The notes under the pieces are model-generated. The model did no database searches, was not told where the DNA came from, and worked only from the letters and a program-made list of their open reading frames with translations. From assembly GCA_022393335.1 (NCBI GenBank), contig JAJEKB010020704.1, positions 368,614 through 432,613 on the forward strand: a stretch of 64,000 bases of DNA, in the 5' to 3' direction. The DNA is from Macrotrachela quadricornifera (taxonomy: Eukaryota; Rotifera; Eurotatoria; Philodinida; Philodinidae). Made by a program: the position numbers and the translations under genes. Position 1 is the stretch's first letter. Each line of letters starts with the position of its first letter. Below, piece after piece: positions 1-10,382 of the stretch.

Positions 1-411
1 TCTATCAACTATTCACATCTTATGAATAGCTAGTTATACTCCTAAACTTCATTTTTCACGAGCTATCATTTAGTATAAAATTCATGAGCCGTACTACTTG
101 AAATCATAGCGTTATCTCTCTGGCAAAATATTATTTTCAACCTACTATATCAAAAGTATGATCAGCAAAACTGCTTTGAAATCAACTGGAAAAAATTGCA
201 CAATATCCATCCAGTGACCAAATTGACCTTTGTTCTTTTTTTTTCAAAATATAACTATTCATCAAGTTTTACTTTTTCGCGATTATATATAACGAATGTT
301 CAAAAAAAGTTCCATTCTCTATTTATTTATTTCAGATTAGAATTTTCAAGAAGAAAAAAATCAATTAAATAGACCGTTAATATATTGAAGTTTCTTTCAA
401 TTAAATATGAA

Positions 412-1887
412 CCCATGTAACTCTGAAACGCGTTTAGACGCATTTTGAATAGAAATACGTTCCATTCGTTTCTATAGTTAAACGCGTTTTCGTATATTCC
501 CAGTAATAAACGCGTTCAAACGCATTATACCTGCGTCCAAATGCATTCAAACGTGTTCATATTACGCACACTTCTTCATACAGAAGAGCCCAAAATGCGT
601 TTTCTGGGTTTTAATTATTAGTCACGATCAAACACATTTATAGTTTCATTTTGTCTCATTTCTAAAAAAGAACAAACGTGTTTAAATGCATTTCCCCCAC
701 CGAAACGGTCAAAAACGCGTTCACACACTTTTTTTAGAAAAAGATAACTATGAGCTTATGAATAACTTTTGGCAGCGCTTGAACAAATTTGATAAAACTT
801 ATTAATTCGACATAAACCCTGAAAGATTTCTATATAATTATGCACATAATTACTACATAGTTTACAAAAATTATAGTTAATATTTTCCAAGTATTTTTAC
901 AATGATATTCAATCATTTTGTGGAATGTAAGAAAGTTTCTAAATAAATAATAATCTTAATAGTAATCTTTTCAAACGAAACCATTACATTTCTTAGATTA
1001 GAAATCATCTTCTATTACAGTATAAGCTTTTAGTTTTGTTCAATAGAAAGCTTTTCTATCAAAGATATTCTAGTTAAAAAATAAAATTTTCAGACATAAA
1101 GTAAAACGAAAAATAATGATTATTCAGGAGTACGAGTGAACCTCGAGCAGTCGATTCAAATTATTGTTTGAGAAAATAACAAATAAGAATGTTTAAAAAT
1201 TCATCAAGAAAAATGAAACTAAGAAGCAGAATTATATAATTATTAGTTTTAGAAATGAAAATATTTTCTACTATTTTATTAAACTATTTTTCTTTTCAAC
1301 GAGACTAATTTATCCTTCTTAAAGAACTATAATCTATTTTCATTTGTCTTATTATCTTCAATCAAAAAGTCTACATTTTATCGTTCGAAAATCAGAGATA
1401 CACATTATTAACAAATATTGAAGGAGATTTATGATATTCTATACATCTGATTTCATTTGAAATAAGTTCTAAAAGGCTATCTTATTAAAAGAGAAATCTA
1501 ACTTATGTATAAATATGTTAACATAGTTCATTGGTTCAAGTAAGTACAGTTCTAATCTGACGCCTTATGTTCTAGTCTCACTGGTCACACAATCTAAATG
1601 TATGTATAAAAATTAAATAAATCTTATAGGCGATACCTCGTACAAGAGATGATCATGATGTGAAGATGACGACAACCTGGATCAAATCTGCGAGGATGGA
1701 ATCAGATTTTTTTCCAAAAAAAATTAAACGCGTTTGGACGCGTTCAAGAAAAGAAGCGCGTTTGAATGCATCTGAGACGCATTCTATAAACGCGTTAGGA
1801 CACGTCGAACGTTTCAGTTCTGACGCGTTTACTGCGTTTATTGTATACGTTTTAAACGCGTTTAATCCCAAAACTTTTTCACATGGG
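412..1887. mobile_element. MITE-like element with CCCATG ends and AAACGCGTTT arrays
   Basis: Both ends are inverted copies of CCCATGT (412-418 and 1881-1887). Just inside each end lies a dense cluster of the palindrome AAACGCGTTT and its decayed forms (about 424-720 and 1726-1866). The middle is AT-rich with no convincing gene; the short open frames at 1653-1964 are translations of the repeat cluster. The same plan, a CCCAT terminus followed by arrays of CG-rich palindromes, is seen in the element at 41717-42385, so I infer one family of non-autonomous DNA elements. No clean target-site duplication is visible here. Confidence 0.5.
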
Positions 1888-3354
1888 AATGTGTAAGTTC
1901 TGCGGACATTTTTCATCAAAACCATTTTACGCTTCGATAGCACCACTTTGTTTCTCATGCTCACCTTGGATATGACATGTCCTATTCATTATTTATCATC
2001 AAAATACTCTTTTATGGCAATGATAATCATTCGTGATGTTTGACGGTTGTTTAGAATATTTGACGAGTTGTGCATCATGATGATACTCTCCATCTGTCTC
2101 TATATAAAATATAGCAGGATTTCATGCAAGACTTAGTTTTTTTTCTTTTTTCTTCATCGCAATTCTTCACAAGCGGAGAAAGAATATTGTCTTACTGTTC
2201 ACTATCTATACGGATGTTTCGAAGTTCAGTTTAAGGTAGAAGAATTTTCATAGGAATAAATTCTTCAGAAAAGGTTAATCTGAGGTTCAGATTGAAATCT
2301 TCTCGACTGGAATCCAAAGTATCATGCTTGAATGAGACTATCAGTTGGTGGCTGTGCTCAACTCAGAAACACACTCGATAGATAATACCCCAATTACTGA
2401 TATACATGCTTTCTCATGCGAAAGAAAGAATTACTACTGTGCGAATTAGTTCAGATTGAAGCCTCGCGTCTTGGTCGATCAGACTGAAAAATTATTGGTT
2501 TTAGTTGTTCTCACACTTAAGTATATATAAAGTAACTTCTTCATGATACTACAGTTCTCTATTCAAATTTTTCTCATAGTGATTCTTTTCCAAACAAAAG
2601 TAGAAAAGTGATATGTGATACTTGATGACACTTGTGCATTTCTAATGAGTATCATCAATGTTTCTCATCGCAATTTTTTTCTATAAAATTTCTGTCCTAA
2701 TTCTTGATTTTTCATACTAAAGCGCTACGGTTTCCGTAATGTAAAGAGTTCTGATGATTACGTATATTTATTTTCTTTATTCTAAATGATTATAATCTCC
2801 AGATCGATGAAAATGAGATTTATCTTTTCAACTTATTTTTTTCCCAAATAAATGTCAAGATAATATCGAAGAAGGACGAAGGCAATAGCAATCGTTGACT
2901 AATATTAACGAAACAAGTAGTGCTTAATTAAATAATATATAGTTAGGAGATTTTCAAATGTAAATTAGTTGAGTATAGGATTGAAACACAAAAGATTTTA
3001 ATATATTTTTAATCTTGAATTGAAAATGCAAAACACCTAAAAATGCTCTTTGTTTTCGTATTAAAAGACACTCGACTTCTAACTTTGTGTTCTTTTTTTC
3101 TGACGGAAGAGAGAAAATATTTGAACAATGCAAAAAGAATAAATTATTTTTCTAAAATGAAGAATAAAAAAAAGTTTCTACAAAATAGTTAAATTAATAT
3201 TTTCGATAATTTCGTCTTATTTCAATATAACCTTGTATTCTATCTCATAGAACATTCTGTTTTATCCATTTAGTTCATTTATATTATTTTGTTATTGAAA
3301 ATTGTGAATAATTCTATCTAGATTAGCTGAGATAGGACCGTCTTACGTAAAAAA
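1888..3354. other. Intergenic, no gene seen
   Basis: AT-rich sequence with many stops in all frames and no recognisable exon, RNA gene or strong repeat. It could hold the promoter and 5' untranslated region of the receptor that starts at 3355. Confidence 0.5.
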
Positions 3355-4350
3355 ATGTTCATTCCATGGGTATTCATTGGTCAACAGTTTACAATTTATT
3401 TTGGTTTAAGTCTTATCGTAGGTGGTTTAATCGGTAATGGAATAAATATTTTAATATTTTCCCGAGTTCGTCGTTATCGTGAAACCCCTTTTGCATTTTA
3501 TTTTATTATTGGTTCAATTGACAACATCGCTTTTATATTATTTAATAGTACATCTCGTACTCTTAGTGCAGGTTTTGGTGTTGATTTAACTCGTGTCTCA
3601 GTGATTTGGTGTAAAGCACGACAATATTTCGTTATTACTTTTAGCTCAATTGTTCTAACTTGTTCATGTTTAGCTACAATTGATCAGTTTTTCGTGACAT
3701 CCCAACGTGCATATTTTCGTCGTCTTAGTAACATTAAATGGTCACATCGTATAATGTATATTGTTATTATTTTTTGGTGTATTCATAGCATTCCTTGTAT
3801 CATATTTTATGATATTTCATCCATTACTAAAACGTGTATAAGTATTAACAATGGTTTTGCTATCTATATTGTGGTTCATCTTTTTGGTTTTCTCTGTGGT
3901 ATTTCAATTGTATTGATGATTATATTTTCATATATGACTTATCGTAATATTCAATTAACAATAGTTCTGTCTGAACAACAAGCTGATCGACAATTGGCAA
4001 GAATGACTATATTTCAAGTAATACTTGTTGTTATTTGTTTTATACCATACGGTATTAATATGGCTTACAATTTGATCACATCGACGATGATTAAAAGTAC
4101 GGATAGAATATTGATTGAAAATTTTATCACAGTAATTGTTGGTGCACTGCCACATTTATATTACTCGGTATGCTTACTTAGATTTTCGTTAGCTAATCGA
4201 ATAAGTATTTTGATTTCAGGGAATTTGTTATGTGTTTTTAATATCGTCAAGTCGTTTTCGTCGAGATGTAAAAGGTCGAATATTTTTGTGTTGGAGAAGA
4301 TTGAATCAAGTTATTCCATTCCATTAAAACAACTGACACAACGACATTAG
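3355..4350 (+). CDS. Divergent rhodopsin-like 7TM receptor
   Basis: An intronless frame of 331 residues with seven hydrophobic segments at roughly residues 10-35, 45-68, 84-112, 128-150, 165-195, 212-238 and 250-275. Family hallmarks that can be seen are GN in TM1 (GLIGNGINI), a TrpCys at the start of TM3, and a TM6 with Cys-Phe-Ile-Pro before TM7. The DRY motif at the end of TM3 is replaced by IDQFF, and NPxxY in TM7 is not recognisable. It probably acts at the plasma membrane as a G-protein coupled chemosensory or peptide receptor; the ligand cannot be inferred. Lineage-specific expansion of such receptors is known in bdelloids. The start is the first ATG of the frame and lies just before TM1, so the extracellular N-terminus is very short. 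Confidence 0.8.
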   Translation: MFIPWVFIGQQFTIYFGLSLIVGGLIGNGINILIFSRVRRYRETPFAFYFIIGSIDNIAFILFNSTSRTLSAGFGVDLTRVSVIWCKARQYFVITFSSIVLTCSCLATIDQFFVTSQRAYFRRLSNIKWSHRIMYIVIIFWCIHSIPCIIFYDISSITKTCISINNGFAIYIVVHLFGFLCGISIVLMIIFSYMTYRNIQLTIVLSEQQADRQLARMTIFQVILVVICFIPYGINMAYNLITSTMIKSTDRILIENFITVIVGALPHLYYSVCLLRFSLANRISILISGNLLCVFNIVKSFSSRCKRSNIFVLEKIESSYSIPLKQLTQRH

Positions 4351-4430
4351 ACAAATAAAACGTTTAACCAAGGAAGAACTTCGTAATTTTAAATATATCC
4401 GATATTTTTTCTTTTGGAACTCTTAGAATT

Positions 4431-4904
4431 GAATATTAGCTTGCCTAGAGGAAGATATTCGATTTTGACAATACTCACAATTTGTATAGATAGAAACATT
4501 AGGATTTACTTTTTTAAACAATCAACTGAGTAATTCACTATTCGATTAGAAGAGTCTTTCAGAATTTCTAGAACTTCGATAATATTACAATATCTAAACT
4601 TGAACGACAATTGAAATAACTGGACATATTCAAAGATAAAAGATATTAACTTCAAAATTTCCATTCTTAACTCAACAATTGCAACGATCGAACGGTGTTC
4701 GTGTCTTAAAATATTATATTATATAATCAATTCTTATTTGTTCAAATATAATCGAAACTACTAGGGAATATTAAATATTTTGATATTATCTAAGACATTT
4801 AAACTAATGTAATCTTAATAGTAGTAATGTTTTTCTGAAAGACTCTTCTAATCGAATAGTGAAATCGAGTATCTTCTTCTAGCAAGCCAAGGGCCGCTAA
4901 TATT
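4431..4904. repeat. Imperfect inverted repeat (foldback element)
   Basis: The sequence 4834-4904 is the reverse complement of 4431-4467 joined to 4536-4564, including a stretch matching TTCGATTAGAAGAGTCTTTC. The left arm carries an extra ~68 bp that the right arm lacks. The loop is AT-rich and non-coding. This looks like an old foldback or MITE copy; no target duplication was identified. Confidence 0.6.
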
Positions 4905-5289
4905 TTAACCTTGTTAATTTGATGATGAGAGCTTTCATTTGTCCCAAATTTCTCCCATCTTTCTAGTTATCACTCGAAACATCTTCTTTGTGAAAAGTCC
5001 TAGTTTTATCCTAAACTTTTTCACTCTACTATAGTCTTTTTTGAGTACGTAGTCCGCTTATTCTATAGCCTGATCATTCATTGAGAATAACTAGAAGATC
5101 GTATCTTTACGAGTATATAAATCCAAAGTTTAGATACTTTATAGAAAATTTATTTAAAATAAAATATTCGAATAGTTACAGCCATCAGAAGAACATCTAA
5201 AGTATCCAAAAAGTTCACAAATCGGTTCAATGAGTTGTACAATCAACTAATAAAAATAAAACAAATGAAAATCTAACCTTTGTTAGACT
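4905..5289. other. Intergenic, nothing recognised
   Basis: No frame, repeat or RNA gene stands out between the inverted repeat and the ADP-ribosyltransferase remnant. Confidence 0.4.
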
Positions 5290-5705
5290 AAGTTAGATCA
5301 ACAGTTGAAAATATATGAAACGGAATTTGAGATAAAATCAATAGTTTCATAATCAGAAATATAAAGATCTCCATTGTGATCTAATGCTATAATACAGATT
5401 TTTATTTCTTGACGATTTTCTGATTATAATGCATTATTTAACATTCGATATAAACTTGTCTCACCCCATTCCATTGTATAAATATAAATCGAAGTTGATT
5501 GATTTTGAGATAAATCATCGATTTCAGATTCAATTGATTCGAGTGAAACTAATTTTTCACGATGATAACCATAAACTGGTAAAAATCGTTTAAATGATAT
5601 ATCAATATCACTAATTAATGATTTCGCATTGAATTACTTTACCAAATTGATTCTTCGAACTCGAGATCTTTGAAATATTTCAATTCGATTGATTCGAACA
5701 GTTTC
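5290..5705 (-). pseudogene. ADP-ribosyltransferase remnant with NHL-like tail
   Basis: One minus-strand frame, interrupted by two stops, reads as protein. It contains TSLYRMLNNAL, which matches the helix ahead of the catalytic core in the two intact ADP-ribosyltransferases of this window (SFLYRIVNHALRTKN and IFLYGMLNRALRDLD). Directly after it comes ALDHNGDLYISD, a typical NHL-repeat blade. The catalytic R-STS-ExE segment that should lie between these parts is absent, so this is an internally deleted, stop-containing copy of an ART-NHL gene. ART proteins fused to NHL repeats are an established bdelloid architecture; the assignment rests on these short motifs. Confidence 0.5.
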
Positions 5706-6055
5706 AGTCTTATCGTATGAATTGAAAGAACATCAATAAATGTATTTACTGTACATTTTAGTTGTTAAAAATTTCACGAACTTGAACAAATATGAGAAAA
5801 AATATTGAAGCAAAATTTGTGTACTCATCGAACGTTGCAATACATTGGTACTCGAAAACAATTAGATTTCTTGAAAGTGAGAGGAGAAAGAAACACAGGT
5901 AAGACATTTTACAGTATAAAAAACCATTTATTATTCTTTCAACATAAATTATTGAGCGACAAAAAAATAGAAACGAAATTTCGATACAAAGTTTAGTTTA
6001 TTTTAAACGAAAGAAACTTTCAGAACAAACGAAACGGAATTGGTGAAAAGTAGCT
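5706..6055. other. Intergenic upstream of the LamG gene
   Basis: AT-rich, with no convincing exon. It probably includes the promoter of the gene starting at 6056. Confidence 0.4.
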
Positions 6056-8223
6056 ATGCCAAGTAGTAGTGCTGCTCTGAAAGGAGAGTTCAATCCTACT
6101 CCATTTCAAACACATAAAACAAGATCAGTAAGATGAATGTATTTAAATAATGATTATTGTAATTAATTTAATTCAAAGGGTCAATTTTTAGAATCAACAC
6201 AAGAAGCTTTTAGTCCTCGACAAATCGAAACTGATCTTTCTGCTGTTGATGATGTTGATGATAATACAGATGAAAAGTAAATTTTGAAGAAGATAAGAAC
6301 TGTAAATCGATGAATTATATCTTATTTTTTGTAGTAGAAAGATAGGAGGATTTCTTTCATCAACTATATGTAAAATTGTAACTGGTGCTTTGATTGTTGG
6401 ACTTATAGCTGCAGCTTTTGTGCTTCCAGTAGCAATGGTACTACTTGTTGTCAACGCAGTTCGTAAGTTCTAAATCTAAAAAATATAATCATTGAAATTG
6501 ATAATTATTTCTTCACGAATAGAAACAACAACGGACACGACAGTAACAACAAGTAAGAGATATTTTCGAAAGATTTTTCATTTTCTTTTTTTTTCTTTCA
6601 TCTAGCATCAGCAACAACAGTAACAAGTATGTTTGTCTATTGGAAAATATTCTTTTCAAATTTCTCTTTTTTTTTTTTATTCAATCAAATTTAAAGCAAC
6701 ATCAGCAACAACAAGTAATAAAATGAATTTTTATCCTTAAAAAATTCTTATTTCCTTTAATTTAATTAGCAACAACAACTTCAACAAGTACAACAAGTAT
6801 AATTAATTTTTCCTTAATTGAATAAAAATTCATGAATAAATATTTTAGCAACAACAACAGCAATGTCTGATGGTCCAAGTTTATGGACATTCGATAATAC
6901 TCTCTCAGATAGTATTACAGGTTATAATGGAATTAGTGTTAATTCTACAAGTTATCTATCTATTGGAGTCAATGGTTATAGTGGTGCATTATCAATAAAT
7001 CGAGCAACTGGTCAATATATTAGCATTCCAACATTTCGTAGTTTAGCTTATAGAAGTTTTACAGTTGAATTATGGATTTATTGTATTAGTTTAACAGCTG
7101 CTGATTATGGATTATTTGGACAATTTGAATTTGCAAATCAGAGTCATTCATTACATTATCAAATACGAAATTTTTATTTACATTTAGCTTTTTTCTCAGA
7201 TGATTTAACTGGTACAACGATAATACAAAATAATAATTGGTATCATGTTGCATTTGTTTATGATAATTCAACATCAATACAACAAATTTATTTGAATGGA
7301 AAATTAGATGCAAGTCGAACATCGACAGCACCTTATAAAGGTTTATCAGGATCAATTAGTATTGGAACAACTCAACAAGTTTTCGGTTCTTATAATCCTT
7401 TTTCTGGGTAAACAAAAACAAAATTCGTTTTTTTTTTATTCAATCTAAGATTTTTGTGTAGTTATATTGATGAAGTTTCATTAGTAATGCGAGCAAAAAA
7501 TGCAACAGAAATTTTAAATGATGCAACATTGATTACTTGGCAATCATTTGATGGTGGATCATATACTGATTCAGGTTCATTACGTCTTCAAGTAACTGCT
7601 GCTAGTTTGACATCGGTTACTGGACGAGTTAATCAAGCCATTGAATTTACTTCGAGTTCATCATATTATCAAGTAAATCAAATTCATATTGTTTTTTTTC
7701 ACATTGAAATTTCTAGATGCGTGGATTTGTTCATATTGGAATTATAAATTATCCATATTCTATTGCATTATGGGTTCGTCCATCATTAACAAATGGATCA
7801 ATTCTCGTTCATTTATCTACAACAACCAATGGAAATGGTTGGTGTGCTGCTTTAATGGGACTTTCTTCCACAGGTCAAATCATTGCAGCAGGTTGGAGTG
7901 GTCCACCGCAACAAGTTATTGGTCCTATTTTACCTGCCAATGTTTGGACACATGTTGTTAATACTTTTTCATTAGCAAATGGACAACGATTATATGTCAA
8001 TGGTACATATATTGGTACTACAGGACCAATGCAATATTTAGCTTCTAGTCAAATTAATCTTTTAACATTAGGAAATCCTCTTCAAGCTGTTCAAGTTAGT
8101 GCAGGAGGAACATGTAATTCTCTATCGATTGTTCCTTCGTCTTATCGAGGAGCTATTGATGAATTTCGAGTTTATTCGAGAGAATTAAATTCAACTGATA
8201 TTTATTCATTGGCTAATCCATAA
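6056..8223 (+). CDS. Type II membrane protein, Thr stalk, two LamG domains
   Basis: Ten exons join in one frame with GT-AG introns of 44-70 bp: 6056-6127, 6179-6276, 6335-6462, 6523-6552, 6606-6626, 6697-6714, 6770-6796, 6849-7407, 7462-7672 and 7717-8223 (1671 nt, 556 aa). The product has a cytosolic N-terminus of ~65 residues with an acidic stretch (DDVDDNTDE), a transmembrane helix at ~70-97, a Thr-rich mucin-like stalk (~100-135), and two concanavalin/laminin-G-like sandwiches. The first ends with the hallmark YIDEV (exon 9); the second ends with AIDEFRVYSRELN. Such proteins usually bind sugars or other surface ligands outside the cell. Four micro-exons (30, 21, 18 and 27 nt) encode the stalk. 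The exon 3 acceptor is a tandem TAGTAG, so a one-residue variant is possible. Confidence 0.85.
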
Positions 8224-9540
8224 AACATTTTCAGAAAGAGATTTTTCTATTTGCACCGACGAAATCGGTTTTTTTTTTGTCTTCATCTATTCATTAAGAA
8301 TCATTACAAGTCATTTGTTAATTAAGAGAAATGATTTATTGCATAACATGTGACAAACGACGAATACTATTTCAAAATATTTTCGCAAGTTCATTTCGAT
8401 AAACACAATCTTGACGGTGAGTTTAAAGATGATGGAAATAAAGAGTTTAACATTTGTCGACTCAATTCACTTGTTCACAATCAGTACAAATCGTTTTCAA
8501 ATGAGTGCATCCACAGTGAATATGTCTCAACAAGTACGAACAACTTGTTGAACGAGGATCATTAATCCAGAGCAGGAATTCTACTCACATCTTCCGATAA
8601 CCGATCGGCTGTTCGACCGTTAAACTATCTGATTTTCTAATTTATCTTCATTTAGACATAATATCACTGAAGGTTAGCTATGTTGAGTGTTTGCATAGAA
8701 AATTAGAGTTGATGGAATACAATGATTAATAATTGTTTTTTAGCTGTTTACACAAGCCTCTATTGAAATAATTACATATTCGCCTGGATATTTCAATAGA
8801 AGTAGCAATGAGTTTTAAAGGCAAATCATGAGGTTACTGATGGAATGAAGTGTACTGTGTTGTTGATTTCGATTTTATACGTACAATACGATATTCCTAT
8901 GGAAGAAGTGTTTTTTTTCACTGGTTTCGAACTTGCTCAAGAGTCTCATCAGATGGCTTTTTAGCTAAATTTTATTCCCTCGACTGTAAGGAGGGTCATA
9001 TGGAAAAAAATAGTTTGCTTGCTTGTTTGTCGTCGGGGTCAAAGGTCAAAAAAACAAGTTCTTAGAAAAATTGCTCAAAAAATCACACTTCAAGCTCAAC
9101 TCGACGCTTAACGTCTGACAAAGGTAATCGAGGTCGAGGAATCGAATGGCACTATTAGTTTTTGAATTTTTCTAAATAACTTTTTTGCTAAAATACATGC
9201 GGAAACCTCGGATTTAAATCCGAGATTTATGTATACTTCAAAAAGTGAATAAGCCAGATGAGTCATCCAAGAATGTGTCGACTAGAGCCCGTCGGGTCCG
9301 GATCTGGAAATCTTAAGTTGATCTAGTCTAGGTAAGTTTTGAGTCTGTAAATTACTATTGATTAGAAAAAATATTTACTATACATAATAATTCTTGCTTT
9401 GATTTTCTTTAGTTTTTGTTTATTTTCTTCAGAAAACGGTGAATTTATTTATGAATAAAGGACCTGAACGATACGGGTAGAAAATTTTTGTACGGGTCCG
9501 GTACGGGTATGAAAAACTGTATCCGCGTAGTACTCTGCTC
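8224..9540. other. Intergenic with short repeats
   Basis: No supported gene. There is an 18 bp perfect palindrome at 9207-9224. Between about 9270 and 9540, GGGTCCGG-type motifs recur in opposite contexts and the right edge reads CTCTG, which hints at a decayed hAT MITE, though its left end is not clear. The 71-residue frames at 8350 and 8850 look random. Confidence 0.35.
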
Positions 9541-10115
9541 TGTAGTATAGTAGTTGAGAACCTAACGGTATCCCCATACTATAGCTGTTGAGGAGCTGAG
9601 GGTAGTCTTAGAGGATAGCAGTTGAAGACCCAAGAGTACTCGTATACTGTAGCACTTGAGGACCCAAAGATAACCCTAGCGTATAGTAGTTGAGAAGCTA
9701 AGGGTACTCCTATAGTACAGTACTTGAGGACTAATGAATACCGGTTTATATCGATGAATACCGCTGAATATCGATGGATGATGATGGTTATTGCTGGAAC
9801 AATGATTGGTGCATAGGGATAATCGGTCGACTGATTACCGCTCTATACCGATTACCGGCCGACAGGTTATCGTCACCGTTGCATCCCTCCTTGAGGACCC
9901 AAGAGCACTCCTATAGTATAGTAGTTAAGATCCCAAGAGTACCTCTATAGTATAGTAGTTGAGAACCTAAGAAATACCGGTGTTTATAGATCAATATCGG
10001 TGCATACTGATGAATGATGATGTTTATTGCTGGAGTAGTGATTCGTGCATAATAGTAACCGATGAAACGGTTACCGAAGTATAGCGGTTATCGTCACCGT
10101 TGCATCTCTAGTCAT
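9541..10115. repeat. Compound minisatellite, two composite copies
   Basis: A ~40 bp unit built around TATAGTAGTTGAGAACC plus GGTACTCC recurs at about 9541-9740 and again at about 9890-9975. Each block is followed by a diverged copy of a second module rich in ACCG, ATCGATGAATACC and TTATCGTCACCGTTGCATC (9741-9890 and 9976-10110). The composite unit has therefore been duplicated in tandem. A further copy of the 40 bp module lies at 48975-49035. Confidence 0.65.
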
Positions 10116-10382
10116 GTCATTCAGCAGTTTCACAAAGAACTAGTTTTCAGATATACCTAAAGGAAAATCTTTAAAAATCTTTTCTAAATACGTGAATCAT
10201 TTTCAAATTTAATTTTCAAATTCTTGTTCTCTGTAATTTTCTTCAAAAAATAATTGAAATGCCCAAATATTTTTTCGTTTGAACTATTGCAACGACTTGT
10301 CCGATCACCCAGAGAATATTAATTGATACAGCTGGAATAGTTTATCAAATCTTTTATTACCATTTAAGAATAAATGGATAGA

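Noticed and set aside
1653..1964. Overlapping open frames on both strands (78 and 103 aa)
   Set aside because: They translate the AAACGCGTTT palindrome array and have no domain signal.
8575..8640. tRNA-like sequence with GTTCGACC and an A-box-like TAGTTTAACGG on the other strand
   Set aside because: The two boxes are on opposite strands, and no cloverleaf with a paired acceptor stem can be drawn.
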